Assembly: GCA_030220185.1 (NCBI GenBank)
Contig: JASPKZ010009863.1
Location: forward strand, 1-64,000
From: Diploptera punctata
Taxonomy: Eukaryota > Arthropoda > Insecta > Blattodea > Blaberidae
Length of the DNA stretch: 64,000 bases
Direction: 5' to 3'
The position numbers were made by a program, and so were the translations under genes. Below the pieces are notes generated by a model. It saw only the letters and a list, made by a program, of their open reading frames with translations. It did not search any database and was not told the DNA's origin. Shown one piece after another: positions 1 through 12,083 of this stretch. The first letter of the stretch is position 1. Each line of letters begins with the position of its first letter.

Positions 1-76
1 CTCTACAGTTCCCTCTTTCTCCCTCCCTCTCGCCTCACCCTCCCTTCCCTCTCTCCCTCTTCCTCCCTCTCTCACT
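1..76. repeat. CT-rich low-complexity tract
   Basis: The sequence is almost pure pyrimidine, built from TCCCTCT-like repeats. No coding signal is visible. The following 77-540 contains no feature I recognise. Confidence 0.8.
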
Positions 77-559
77 GCTTTCGTTTAACATCTTCTTTTG
101 TAAGTACTTTCTAGTGCCTCTTGCCACTCGGGGTCTCACAGTGGTACGATCTGTCGGAACACAATTTGAAACTCTGGAATCTTACACTTAATTTCCTGAC
201 CTCACAACTACGTGGAGGGCGGCCTTGATTGAGTGATCAGCTCAATACCACGAACATCTCCGTGACATCACGACCATTTAAGACAAGAAACATCATTCAC
301 TCAAAGAGTCGCACTAAACAAGGCGAATATGGATGATTATAATGGTCAGATGATGATCGGAGACCGTTTGAGCCTCTACGTTTCCTGACATTTGTCTTAC
401 AGGTGAAGAAATACCTCGAAAAGAAACCTTCACCCAGGATACTTGTCATGATGTTACCTAGAGATCACAGCGGTGGACATTAAAATTAAATAAATGTTAT
501 AATTAAACCATTAATTGTAAAAGTTTCCTATAAGATGCATTGGTTCATTCATTAAATAT

Positions 560-830
560 TTTGCCTATTCTATGCCACCATGCCACCTGTGAATATTCGA
601 TCGGAGAACACGTGACTGCTAGCGTCATGTTGGCCAACGTGATAGCACATGTTCCCGTTAGAGCCAATTGAAAACATGTTTACTCATATATAAGGGGGTT
701 CTATCCCAGAACTGCAATTATATTAGGGGCAAGATAGTGATACTTTCGGAAAGTTTGGGTGAGAAAATTGGCGAATTAGTACACGAGATTAATTTAGCTT
801 TCACGTTTTTGTTAGCTGCATTACAAATCC
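560..830 (+). repeat. Dispersed repeat R, copy 1 (unclassified)
   Basis: The segment contains GTGAATATTCGATC, TTGGCCAACGTGATA, ACATGTTCCC and GAGAAAATTGGCGA in order. The same blocks in the same order recur at 13745-13930 plus 14771-15115 and at 49060-49560. No coding frame is conserved among copies. The copy ends abruptly where the 140-bp satellite begins. Class unknown. Confidence 0.7.
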
Positions 831-835
831 CGGAC

Positions 836-3815
836 ACACCCTCTAGATTGTAGTTTTGCAGTTTTTGAAATTTCGAAAATTTGACATTTTTTTTTTTTGC
901 AAAAACACCAAGCCACTACAACCTTGGAAAACACAATTAAATTTTTTGGATTTACAACGGATTATTTGTATTATTAATCCCCCACGCACCATCTAGATTG
1001 CAATTTTACAGTTTTTAAGTTTCTAAAATCTTGACATTTTTGGGAAAATCTCCTAGACCATTGACTAGGAAAACTGAATTTTCAAATTTTGGATCAGACC
1101 GGATTTCTTGCATTTGAAATCTCGGACACCTTCTCTAGATTGTGTTTTAATAGTTTTTGAAGTTTCGAAAATTTGGAAATTTTTTGGAAAAAAATTGAAA
1201 TTTTAGATTTAGACCAGATTTTTTGCATTAGAAATCCCGGACACACTCTCTAGATTGTATTTAGCAGTTTTTGAAATTTGAAAATTTTTGACATTTTCGG
1301 TAAATTACCAAGACTATAGCCTTAGAAAACTCAATTTTGAAATTTTGGATTTAGACGAGTTTTTTGCATTAGAAATCCCAGATACACCCTCTAGATTGTA
1401 TCTACTCACTTTTTGAAATTTCTAAATTTTTGACATTATTTTGAAACACACCAGGATTATAGCCGTGGAAAACTCAATTTTGAAATTTGGATTTAGACCG
1501 GCTTTTTGCATTAAAAACCCCGGACTCATCCTGTAGATTGTATTTTTTTTCAGTTTTTGTAATTTCGAAAATTTTGACATTTTTTTGGAAAACACCAGGA
1601 AAACTCAATTTTGAGATTTTGTATTTGCACCGGGGTTTTTGCATTAGAAATCCCGGACACGCCCTCTGGAGTGTATAATAGTAGTTCTTGAAATTTCAAA
1701 AACTTTGACATTTTTTGGAATAACACCAAGACTAGAGGCTTGGAAAACTCAATTTTGAAATTTTGAATTTAGACGGGATTTTTTGCAATAGAGATCCCGG
1801 ACACACCCACTAGATTGTATTTTTGCAGTTTTTGAAATTTCGAAAATTTTGACATTTTTTGTACACCAAGACTGTAGCCTTGGAAATTCAATTTTCAAAT
1901 TTTGGATTTTATACCGGATATTTTGCATTAGAAATCCCAGACATACACTTTGGATTGTATTTTAGTCCTTTTTGTAGTTTCGAAAATTTTGACATTTTTT
2001 GGTAAAACTCAATTTTTTAATTTTGGATTTTGACCAGATTTTTTAAATTAGAATTCCCGGACACATCGTCTAGATTGTATTTGAGCAGTTTTTTCAAAAT
2101 TTCGAAAATTTTGACAATTTTGGGAAAAAACCTAGTCTATACTCAATTTTGAAATTTAGTTTTTACAACGGATTTTTTGCATTAGAAATTCCGGACGCAT
2201 CCTCTAGATTGTACTTTTGCAGTTTTTGAAATTTCGAAAATTTTGACTTTTTTTTGGAAAAACATCAACACTTTGCAAAACTAAATTTTGAAATTTTAGA
2301 TTTAGAGTCGGATTTTTTGCATTATAATTCCCCCACGCACCATCTAGATTGTAATTTTGCAGTTTTTTAAGTTTCTAAAATCTTGACACTTTTGGTAAAA
2401 ACTCCTAGACAATAGGCTAGGAAATCTCAATTCTGAAATTTTGGATTTAGACCGGATTTTTTGCATTAGAAACCCCGGACACGCCCTCTGTTCTTTTGTA
2501 GTTTTTGAAATTCCAAAAAGGTTAACAAATGTAAAAACTCGAAGATTATGGCCTTGGAAATCTAAATTTTGATATTTAGTATTTAGACCGAGTTATTTGC
2601 ATTAGAAATCTCGGGCACACCCTCTAGATTGTAGTTTTGCAGTTTTTGAAATTTCGAAAATTTGACATTTTTTGCAAAAACACCAAGACTATAGCCTAGG
2701 AAAACACAATTTTAAATTTTTGGATTTAGAACGGATTTTTTTGCATTTTTAATCCCCCACGCACCATCTAGATTGTAATTTTGCAGTTTTCAAAATTTCT
2801 ATAATCGTGACATTTTTGGAAAAATCTCCTGGACCATAGATTAGGAAAACTCAATTTTAAAATTTTGGATTAGTCCGGATTTTTGCAATTGAAATCTCGG
2901 ACAGTCCCTCTAGATTGTATTTTTGCAGTTTCTGAAATTTGCAGAATTTGACATTTTTGGGAAAACAAAATTTTGAAACTTTGGATTTAGAAAGGATTTT
3001 TTTGCAATATAAATCCCCCATGCGCTATCTGGATTGTAATTTTGCAGTTTCCAAAATTTTGAAATCTTGACATTTTTGGCAAAACCTCCTAGACTATAGC
3101 CTACGAAAACTCAATTTTGAAATTTTGGATTTGGACCGGATTTTTTACATTATAATGTCCCGGGCACACCCTCTAGATTGTATTTGTGCAGTTTTGAAAG
3201 TTTTTAAAATGTTGTAATTTTTTCGGAAAAAAATGCAAAAATAAAGCCTTGGAAAACTCAATTTTCAAATTTCGGATTTAGACCGAATACTTTGCCTTAT
3301 AAATCCCCGACACACCCTCCAGATTGTATTTTTGCAGTTTTCAAATTTTGTAAAACTTTGCCATTTTTAGTAATAACTCCATGATTATATCCATGGAAAA
3401 CTCAAATTTGAAATTTTGGATTTAGAACGGATTTTTTTGCATTATAAATCCTGAAACTCAATCTAGATTCTAAGTTTGCAGTTTTTCAAAATTTCTAAAA
3501 TCTTGACATTTTTGAGGAAAACTCCTACACTAGAGCATAGGAATACTCAATTTTGAAATTTTGGATTTTTGCCGGATTTTTTGCATTATAAGTTCCCGGA
3601 CAAACCCTCTAGATTTTATTTTTGCAGTTTTCAAAATTTCTAAAATTTTGACTTATTTTTTAATCTCCAAGACTTTTTGCCTTGGAAAAGTGCATTTTCA
3701 GATTTTGGATTTAGACTGGATTGTTTGTATTACAAATCCCGGACAAACCCTCTAGATTGTATTTTTGCAGTTTTCAAAACTTCCAAAATTTTGTCATTCT
3801 TATAATAAACTCCTT
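836..3815. repeat. Satellite array, about 21 monomers of roughly 140 bp
   Basis: An AT-rich unit recurs every 120-145 bases. Its landmarks are TTTTTTGCATTAGAAATCCC, CTCTAGATTGTA, TTTTGCAGTTTTTGAAATTT, TTTTGACATTTTTT and TTGGAAAACTCAATTTT. GCATT landmarks fall near 1225, 1366, 1508, 1641, 1785, 1925, 2045, 2179, 2319, 2463, 2599 and 2743. Monomers differ by substitutions and small deletions. A variant with CCCCCACGCACCATC replaces the usual CCCGGACACACCCTC in some monomers (near 978, 2331 and 2755, with a diverged form near 3010). No gene is present. Confidence 0.92.
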
Positions 3816-3867
3816 TCGTTTGTTCCTTTCTTATTCTATACATTAAACGTTCCGAACACCCGGTAGC

Positions 3868-3933
3868 TTCTGCTGTCTGTTTAACTGCCCCCGGGTAATG
3901 TTCTGCTGTCTGTTTAACTGCCCCCGGGTAATG
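3868..3933. repeat. 33-bp perfect tandem duplication
   Basis: Two identical 33-base copies lie head to tail at 3868-3900 and 3901-3933. Each contains TCTGCTGTCTG and GCCCCCGGGTAATG. The following 3934-4730 shows no gene or recognised repeat. Confidence 0.95.
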
Positions 3934-4734
3934 TTAGTTTTCTTTTAAAAATAATTAAATATGTTCAATACTATGTCGCTTAGCTTCTATATTCATAATT
4001 AATATAATACAATAATAATAAATATGAAATTAAACAATTTTATGAAAAACACACGAACCAAAGACAATTGAGAGCCACTCACAGTTAAACTTCACTCAAC
4101 AACTATCACAACACTGAGCTCTGAGCCTGAGGAAGTGCAGAGTCAAACGCGATCGGAAATGAAAAGGGACACCTAAGTAAAAAAACTTTAAACTGCGATA
4201 AAGTATGAATGCGCAATGATACCGAGGTCTGGTTTGTTTTAAAAACTATTTCAGACATTTATAAACACGTCTTCTCGCTTTGTCACCAACATACAGTCAA
4301 TAACAAAAACGTTTCTCGCTGCATAACGTTTTGTGTTACCATCCGATAATTTTTAAAAAGTATTTAATAAAAGAGTAATAGCTCCCTTCTTACGTAAAAA
4401 TTATTGTCCAGAGAAAAAAAAAGTGTAATCCACAAACATCAGGCAACCCACAAAAAAATTCTTAATCTTTCATTATCACTAGTTTTCTACCAATCGTGTG
4501 ACAATTTTTTATCTGCAGAAATTTAGATTCGCGCCAAAACAATGTATTTTTCGAAACTATTATTTTAATTAATTACTTAAAACTTTAAAATTTATACATT
4601 CAGAAAGAGCGGAACATTCTCTATACGACCATATCATCATTTTATTAAATTCAAGGATGAAGCTAATAGCAGGACATAGGAGTGCGGGTGAGAGGGGTAC
4701 ATACTACATCTAATTCGGTACTGTCTTTTAAGGT

Positions 4735-5265
4735 GGTAACATCTCTCGGCTGGTCTTCCTCTTGTTCTCTTCCATTGGTCTATCTTCTTTAGCTCTTTTT
4801 GCAAGGCGGTTTTCTTCCATTCTCTCTATATGACCCTTCCAATATTTTCGTCTATCCATAATTCATTTGGTTATGTCTTGAATATGACATACGTCCCTAA
4901 TTTCTGTCTTGTGTATTTTATCAAATAATGTTTTCCCCTGAATCGTTCTTAAGATTTTCATTTCACATGTGCTTATTATTTGTTTAGTTTTTGTTGTATC
5001 AGTCCTAGTTTCTGCTCCATATACGATAACTGGTCGAACTATCGTTTTGTATATGCGGGTTTTGCTTTCTATTGACATATTTTTGTCGCGCCAAATTAAT
5101 TCTTTCATATATCCTGATATTTGTTCTGCTTTATCAGCTTGTTTCTTTACTTCTTTTATTAAAATTTTAGTGTTTGTTATTAATACACCTAAATAATTAA
5201 ATCTGATACTTGTTCTATAATTTTTCTTCACTTCTATTTTGCATCTTACTGGTTCTTTTGATATT
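4735..5265 (-). mobile_element. LINE family B, 3' fragment (ORF2 C-terminus)
   Basis: On the minus strand the frame at 5231-4863 reads FNYLGVLITNTK, a Lys-rich EVKKQADKAEQ segment, ISGYMKELIWR, TRIYKTIVRPVIVYGAETR and CEMKILRTIQGKT. This is the post-RT region of an endonuclease-type non-LTR retrotransposon. It continues past the stop as WKGHIERMEENRLAKRAKEDRPM, again a standard LINE ORF2 tail. A second copy lies at 21666-22500 on the plus strand. The fragment lacks the RT core and is a dead 5' truncation. Clade assignment (RTE or CR1-like) is uncertain. Confidence 0.85.
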
Positions 5266-5280
5266 GTTAAGCATTTTGTT

Positions 5281-5650
5281 TAAAAAATTCGAAGACCACA
5301 TTTTTTTTAAATATTTTGCATACGTTTTTATTTTAAATACTATCAATAACACAAAATACAAATTTACCTTATTATTACAGAGCTCTTTAAACTGCATATC
5401 CAAGCCAGAAATTATTCTCCTAGCTTTCATAGTTTCAGAGAAAATTGTACAAAAACATGAAAAAATACAAATTACGGGAAAATGCAAAAAAAAAAAGAAG
5501 AAGAAAATGTGCACTTTAGTAGAACACAGAGACGCCATTTTAAAAATCAATTTTTATGGGTTTAAATGTCCAAAATCGACAAAATAATATTACACATCGA
5601 TAAAATAGACCTTCCTGGATTTTTGAAGTAAAAAGAAAAAAAAATTGCTC
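5281..5650. repeat. Dispersed repeat O, copy 1
   Basis: This AT-rich segment matches 53610-54010 in inverted orientation, sharing blocks such as TTCGAAGACCA, AGAGCTCTTTAA, GGATTTTTGAAG and ATAGACCTTCCTGGA. The 53.6-kb copy is bounded by TTAA and short inverted termini, so this is probably an incomplete copy of the same TTAA-flanked nonautonomous element. The open frames inside are low-complexity. Confidence 0.6.
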
Positions 5651-5852
5651 AAATAAGTACTTGGTGTCCTTTATTATTTTTTGCACATTTCCATAGCGTT
5701 TGTCTTGCTAACACAGATTTTCATATTATAGTTTTGGCCGTAATGTTTAATTGGAAACTTCCCATTTGTAAATCATCTACTTAAGTGTAAAACAAAATTG
5801 TAGCGAGTTGTTCCTTGAAATTGTGATTCCATATTGAATTAGTTCTTTGTAA

Positions 5853-6198
5853 TCTTTTTATATAAAAATTCGGCCTGCGTATGTTTATGCTCGCAATACT
5901 CGAAATACAGGTCGATTGACTTGGAATTTTGACACAACGTTACATTCGAACACGCGTTTTCACAGTGCAATGACATTTTGAAAATTAAACCATTAGTATA
6001 GCTCACGAAAATTTAAAAATCGCTCTAGCGTTCGCAATTTCCAATATTTTACAAGGAAACTCAGTTAATGCTATTAAAATAAACCGAGCAAGGTGTTCTC
6101 CGAAAATCAGCTAAATCCGACCATTAGAAGTGGGGCGCTACTTGAAATCCAAATTAAAAAATGGACTCTAGTAACCGCCACGTTTGGTTCGTTGCAAT
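5853..6198 (+). mobile_element. Helitron-like element, 5' portion
   Basis: It begins A|TCTTTTTATATAAAAATTC, followed by GCTCGCAATACTCGAAA, TTGACTTGGAATTTTGAC and AACGTTACATTCGAACACGC. The same block order recurs in the element at 22695-23628, whose 3' end resembles the CTAGT terminus at 45089. The 5' TC preceded by A fits Helitron insertion between A and T. The 3' end is missing, replaced by the SINE that starts near 6203. No Rep/helicase frame is present, so it is nonautonomous. Confidence 0.55.
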
Positions 6199-6202
6199 AT
6201 AA

Positions 6203-6512
6203 GTAAAAAGTAAAGTAAAGTAATCCCACTACAGGCCTCAGGAGGCCCTTGGGGCAGTAGGAGGTTAAGGCTCCCATTATTTCTGGACAATCGGCAGTTG
6301 ATGTCAGCCGGGTTGTCAGCCCTGCGTGACGGCCGCCTTTACCCCCAGAACAAGCGTCTGGTACTCATTTCCGTTAGAGGCTGAGTCGACCCCAGGGCCA
6401 TAGTGCCGCCAGAAGGTTTGGGTCAGTTTAAAAATCCTGACCCACCGGGACTTGAACCCTCAACCTTCCGGCTTGTAGCTCAGTGCCTAAACCACTACGC
6501 TACGGCGTGTTA
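6203..6512 (-). mobile_element. tRNA-derived SINE (SINE3), minus orientation
   Basis: On the minus strand the head reads GTAGCGTAGTGGTTTAGGC (A box) and, about 30 bases later, GGGTTCAAGTCC (B box), the internal RNA polymerase III promoter of a tRNA-like SINE. The body has AAACTGACCCAAACC, CTGGGGTCGACTCAGC and TGTAGTGGGATTAC. The same body recurs at 13200-13565. The element encodes no protein. Confidence 0.8.
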
Positions 6513-6520
6513 TTATTTAA

Positions 6521-7410
6521 GGGCACCGAATGCTGAAAATGTTGAAAAAAATGGCAAAAAATATTTTTTTATTTGATTTTTAATAAATCTGATTCTTTGG
6601 GATCATTTTCGTTATTTTTTTTTTTTGTGGGAGCAAAATTAAGTCCGCATTACTACTTGAACTTTAATACGCGTTTTTTCTGTTTCCATTTTTTTTTTAC
6701 ATTTCCCAAAACTTACAAATAATTTTTTATGCTGTCAATATCGACATTTTGTGGTTAGACTCCCCAATATATGCTAATTCAAATTTGCTATGCAGTTACT
6801 AGTTTAAGATTCGTGTCTTCTTTTAAATTGAGATGGAAATGCATGAGAGTGAGTAATTTTTTTTTTTCAAAAAATGAAAAATAAGCCGTATCCTCCCTTT
6901 ATGATATTTTTCATAGTAAATATGTTTAGTTGAATCATGATGATCCTGATTCTCAAATTTCACGAGTGAATATTTAAAAATGCATCGTAAAGAGCATTTT
7001 TTAGAAAATATAAAAAATAGATATAAAAATCATAAATCTGAAACTATTCTACCAAACGTCACAGAAACACTTTAAAAAGCACATAATGTAGGCCTATGTG
7101 ATAAAAATTTCAAAACAATCAGATAAAAAAAATAATAATTCACCAGTCGCTCTCCTTAATTTCAGGCTTCGATGCGCATATCGGGCATGAATTAGTCTTT
7201 TATAAATTGTGAATACACATATTGAATAAGGCAGGTGATAATCCCCACCCTTCGTTCTCCTCTTTATTAGTTGTTACAGTTCTGAAATGTTTTACTTTAA
7301 ATTCCAAATCTTCTTTGTTTTATGCATAATTATATACATTCCAAAACACATGATTAATATCTTTCTATCTTTGAAGTTTTCACGGAATAACCAAAACTCC
7401 TGCAAAACTA
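6521..7410. other. AT-rich unclassified stretch
   Basis: It starts at TTAA followed by GGGCACCGAATGCTG, reminiscent of the TTAA/GGGCAC terminus at 53587, but I found no matching right end. Homopolymer T and A runs dominate, and there is no coding frame or family I can name. Confidence 0.3.
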
Positions 7411-7418
7411 AATCTAAC

Positions 7419-8197
7419 TCACTGGCACTACTGGACCCGTAAATTCATGGCCGCGAGGACATAAGCCCTTCATACACCCCTGTCCTGAGCTAGAGTTTTC
7501 CAGTCATGCCCTGTATAATTTATTTTAAATCATGTTTAATATTATTCTCGGCTCGAGTATAGAAACACCCTTGATTTTTCAGTTTATTGTTGTGAATTGT
7601 AACTCTTCTTCTGTATTTAGTAACATTTTTAAATATTTAAAAAAATTTAAAACATTTTTTATAACTTTATTTTAGAATTTTTAAGTATTTATTCAAAGAC
7701 ACATATTGAGATGGTGACTTGCTGTTTTCTCCAGAGTGTATATTATATAGTAGGAACCAGTGGGTTATCGATGGTTGCGATTATTAAGGAATGAAAAAAT
7801 GGCGTTTCATGGGATCTACCCGAGGTTAGAGTAACTGAATTAGATTAAGTATTAGTTAGTTAGTTAGTTAGTTAGTTTTTAGGTTCATTACATTTTAAAT
7901 GTGTCTAAATACATAAAACAAAAAGAAAACTATAGTAATCGATATGTCTTCGATGGTGGGTTATCGCTGGCTCTATAAACACTGGCGCATGCGCACTGTT
8001 CTATAAGACTTTGAAAATATATCAGGTAAGTTAAAGTGAACTTTTTCCATAATTCTCTCGCCTCATTTTTAGCCTACCTACCAGGTACTTTCCCTCTGGT
8101 TTTCCTACTTTCATGCCCGTATTTCATTCCCTATCCGTGCAATCTGCCCTGCCCATCGCAGTCTACAAAAATTAACTGTTCTTATTATATCTGGTGG
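7419..8197 (-). mobile_element. RTE-like LINE family A, 3' fragment, interrupted
   Basis: The element's 3' end lies at 7419 (CACTGGCACTA, the complement of TAGTGCCAGTG). The minus-strand sequence runs through the AAMN and ENNIN segments up to about 7550, and resumes at about 8055-8197 with the GRPRMRW, HVARM and RRLRWAG segments. The intervening 7551-8054 is unrelated AT-rich sequence with a (GTTA)n run. It is heavily mutated, with stops in every frame. It lies head to head with the plus-strand copy that starts at 8198. Confidence 0.75.
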
Positions 8198-8605
8198 AAG
8201 ATTACAAGTATTTGAGAATCAAGTTCATAGGAAAATGTTTTGGCCAAAAAGAGATGAACAGAGAGGTGAATGGAGAAAACTACATAATCGTGAGCTACGT
8301 GATATGTATAGGAAACCAGATATAATAAGAACAGTTAAGTTTCATAGACTGCGATGGGTAGGGCATGTGGCACGAATGGAGAATGAAATGCGCGCATGGA
8401 AGCTTCTTGAAGGAAAACCAGAGGGAAACGTCCAGTTGGTTGACCAATAATGAGGTGGGAGAATAACATTAACTATGATTTGAGGGATGTAGAGTATACA
8501 GGGAATTATTGTAAAACATTAGCTCAGGATAGGGATGTATGAAGAGCTTATGTCCGCGCGGCCGTGAACTTACGGGTTCGATAGTGCCAGTGAGTTAGTT
8601 ACGAC
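8198..8605 (+). mobile_element. RTE-like LINE family A, 3' end
   Basis: The frame at 8235-8450 has MFWPKRDEQRGEWRKLHN, LYRKPDIIRTVK-like and RLRWVGHVARM, then degenerates into the family's WRAYVRAAMNLRVR-like end and TAGTGCCAGTGAGTTAG. It is 5' truncated at ATTACAAGTATTTGAG, the same point as the copy at 20583. It is a non-functional remnant. Confidence 0.85.
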
Positions 8606-9660
8606 TATTTAACTCATGACCGATCGCGTTTCAATAAATGTTTATTTACAACCAATCACAGTCATGTTTCACGTGGAATTTAACAAATAATTTAGTCATA
8701 TTAAAGAAAGCTCCTCCTTTTTAACATTCTGAATAGTCCAGAGCATTATTTTGCAATGACTGACTTCCTAAGAAATATGGCTACCAGATTGTGTGTGTGT
8801 GTATATATATATATAGTGCACGAATGTAAACAGATAGTGCTTGCGGGATATAAAAATATTTGTAGCAATTGATTATACCACAAAAAATAAACCACTTTTC
8901 GCACATTCTTAAACGTATTATTTCCCAGATATTAACGTTCCAGAAAAATATAATTGACATATTTACATCATACGACATCAAACATTAATTAATATGCAGT
9001 TTGATGTGTTTAATTTTTTTCCACTAGGGTGCATTCTTACAATATTACGATCCTTTGGCAATAAATAATATGATCTGGTTGCAGTGATGAACAAGTAAAA
9101 CATAACAAACGTTTCTCATTTGTTTTCAAACATCGCCGTTTACATTAAACGTATAAATATTTTAAAATAACTATACTTAAGTAATGATTTGTGAGTAAAC
9201 AGCTTAATTTTATTCGTTAAATAGTCCTAACATATGCCACTCTTGTTTTGAAAATTCTCTAGATAAATTGGAAATCACTCGTGGTGTTACGTATGATACC
9301 TGTTTACACTCACTGCAGATTATTTCGTGTTTTGTGACGTAATACGAAATGGTCTCTTGTTATTAGCAGTGTCTGAATTTGGAGCGTAGATTGAATCATC
9401 GTAAATATGTATGGAGAAGGAGCATTTATTAAAACTGTGGAATATGAAAGTAGAACAGAGGCGAGACATGATGTTTTCTCGTAAATTTATTCTAGTGGCA
9501 TAGTTATGCACAAAATATATAGTCATTTGACACGCATTCATATGGATCAATTTTGATGCTAGCTTTCACAAAACACTCGGGAATATGATCAATTGAATCA
9601 TTATATGGGCTCATAATTTTGATGTAAAATCGATGTTTTATTTTGATTCTACATGTTTCG
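8606..9660. other. No gene seen
   Basis: This is AT-rich sequence with a (TG)n(TA)n microsatellite at 8791-8816. Short frames on both strands look like chance. No family was recognised. Confidence 0.5.
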
Positions 9661-11090
9661 ACGGTTACTTACTTACTCACTGGCACTATCGAACCCGTAG
9701 GTTCAAGGCCGCGCGGATATAAGCTCTCCATACATCCCTATCCTGAGCTTATGCTTTCCAATCATTCCCTGTATAATTTACTTCCCTCAAATCATAGTTA
9801 ATGTTATTATCCGACCTCATTCTTGGTCTACCAACTGGGCGTTTTCCCTCTGGTTTTCCTACAAGAAGCTTCCATGCACGTCATTATTTCTCCATTCGTG
9901 CCACATGTCCTATCCATCGCATTCTACGAGACTTAACTGTTCTCATTATATCTGGCTTCCTATAAAGACCATGTACTTCACTGTTATGTTGTCTTCTTCA
10001 TTCACCTGTCTGTTCATCTCTCTTTGGTCCAAACATTTTCCTAAGAACTTTATTCTCAAATACTCGTAATCTCCTTTCCTCCCTTAAAGTAAGAGTCCAT
10101 GTTTCGCATCCATATAATATAACTGGTAGAATAATAATTATATATATTTTCAGTTTAACTTTTTTGAAACGAGTTGGGAAGTCAAGAGTCTCTGCAATGC
10201 ATAATAACACGCATTTCCAGAATTGAGTTTACGTTTAATTTTTTTGTGCATCTCATTCCTATTTGTGATTATTGTTCCTAGGTATTTGAATTCAGTCTCT
10301 TTCTCAAAATTTTCCTCATTTGTCATTAGCTGTCCATTTCCATTATATAATGTATTTTGATGTGTGAACATATATTTAGTTTTATTGATATTTACTTCCA
10401 GTCCCAATTTCTTAGTGTTACTCAATAGTGCGCGCGTGCTGTCCTTTACTATCTCTTCGCTATAGCCCAATAGTACTACAACATCAGCATAAACTAATAC
10501 CTTATTAGTACCATTGAGTTATAGGCCTTCTTCATCCTCTAAAATGTTATGGCATGCTCTTGTATAAAATTAAATAGTAGAGGAGATAGTGCATATCCTT
10601 GCTTCAACCCATTCTGGATTTCAAAGGTATCCAAAAACTGTTTGCCTACACGCACCCTATTCTTTGTGCCATTTGGACACATTCGTGTAAGTCTAACTAA
10701 CTTTTTAGGAATTCCGAACTCCAGTAGGATATTATATTAACTTCTCCCTCTTAAATGAATCGTACGCCTTTTTGAAGTCTACATATAGTTGATGTACAGT
10801 ACCATTATATTTCCATTTATTTTCTAAAATCTGTCTTATACTAAAAATCTGATCTGTTGTAGGCCTGTTTCTACTAAATCCACATTGATGATCTCCTAGA
10901 ATGCCATCAATATAGGGAATAAGTCTGCTTACTAATATATTTGTTAGAATTTTGTCCGAAGTTGAAAGTAATGAGATAGCGCTGTAGTTGTTGCAATCAG
11001 TTTTATATCCATTCTTATAAGTTGATACGATAATCGATTCTTTCCATTCATCTGGAAGAGCTTCTTTTTCCCAAATCATACTAAGCAACC
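9661..11090 (-). mobile_element. RTE-like LINE family A, longest copy (RT domain to 3' end)
   Basis: This is the most complete coding copy of family A. The minus strand from 11088 reads an RT fingers/palm region: LPDEWKESIIVSTYKNG, NYSAISLLSTSDKILTNIL, DHQCGFSRNRPTTDQIF and QLYVDFKKAYDSF. After a frameshift come QNGLKQGYALSPLLFN and the catalytic YAD box near 10485. Then follow GLEVNINKTKYMFTH, KYLGTIITNRNEM, ILPVILYGCETWTLTLREERRL and KMFGPKRDEQTGE. The 3' end has TTACTTACTTACTCACTGGC, the complement of a (GTAA)n tail. Stops and frameshifts make it inactive, and one Asp of the catalytic YADD is lost. The endonuclease domain is absent. Confidence 0.9.
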
Positions 11091-11189
11091 GACGCGACGG
11101 TTGTCCTGCTACATTTTAATTAGGACAAAGAATACGACGAGTTGATAATGCTTGTGCATGTTATAATGTATGCAACCTCTGTATATCAG

Positions 11190-11758
11190 ATCACATAACT
11201 TCAGCAATAAGGAGATTCAACGGGTAAACAATTTTAAGTACCTGGGGGTCACCTTTTAGACACGCGGAACAGTTTTTAACAGGCGTATCACAGACAAAGC
11301 AACAGCGGCAACCACTAACTATGAATGACATCCACCCCATACACAGACTTTCCCTGGACACAGCATTAGCGCTTCTCAAAGCAAAGATAACGCCGATTGT
11401 CACATACGGACTGGACAACATATGGAACCACCTAACAAAGAGAGATATCTTACAAATAGAGAAGGTGAAAGCTACGTACCTCAAAAAGGCTCTCTGTCTG
11501 TCGAAATACACACTGTCACGCCTCGTATATGAACTGGCGAGGGATCCCTTCTATATTGAAGAGCTGCGACAAGATCTACATCTGCAGTTCACAGATACAT
11601 ACAACATCGCAATAGAGGAACTATGGAGGAAGAAGGACCAAATCTGGATGGAGTTCTACTCCACAGACGCTATGATGACAACGGATTGGAGACAAGCAGA
11701 ATACGTCCTCAGACATCTGATGACCAGAATACAAACACATGGACTCCATCATAGGATA
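11190..11758 (+). mobile_element. LINE remnant, ORF2 C-terminal region (family K)
   Basis: The 149-residue frame at 11321-11770 contains LDTALALLKAKITPIVTYGLDN, IEKVKATYLKKALCLSKYTLS and RLVYELARDPFYIEEL. The spacing and the ITPIVTYG motif match the post-RT region of non-LTR retrotransposons (R1/jockey-type 'PxxxYG'). Just upstream, in another frame, is NNFKYLGVTF, the usual preceding motif. It is less AT-rich than its surroundings and open for 440 bases, so it is fairly young. It ends where the (AAT)n of the next element begins. Confidence 0.75.
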
Positions 11759-11760
11759 AT

Positions 11761-11764
11761 AATA

Positions 11765-11816
<52 letters not shown>

Positions 11817-12046
11817 TTATTTATTCTGGCAGAGTTAAGGCCATAAGGCCTTCTCTTCCACTCAACCAGTACAAATACAAATAAATATTTGACAAATATA
11901 GATATACACTATACTAATTATAAACAGTTAAAGATACATTAAATGTAGCAATGTAAATTTCATGTACAAGCAAACATTTTATACGATAATAACAATAATA
12001 ATACTTACGATAATAATAATAATAATAATGATAATATATAAAGATG

Positions 12047-12083
<37 letters not shown>

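Noticed and set aside
836..3815. Possible regulatory array or CRISPR because of regular spacing
   Set aside because: The whole 140-bp unit is repeated and diverges gradually, as in satellite DNA.
4084..4170. Possible hammerhead-like core around CTGAGGAAGTGC ... CGGAAATG
   Set aside because: No stem of the right geometry pairs on either side of the loop, so it is not supported.
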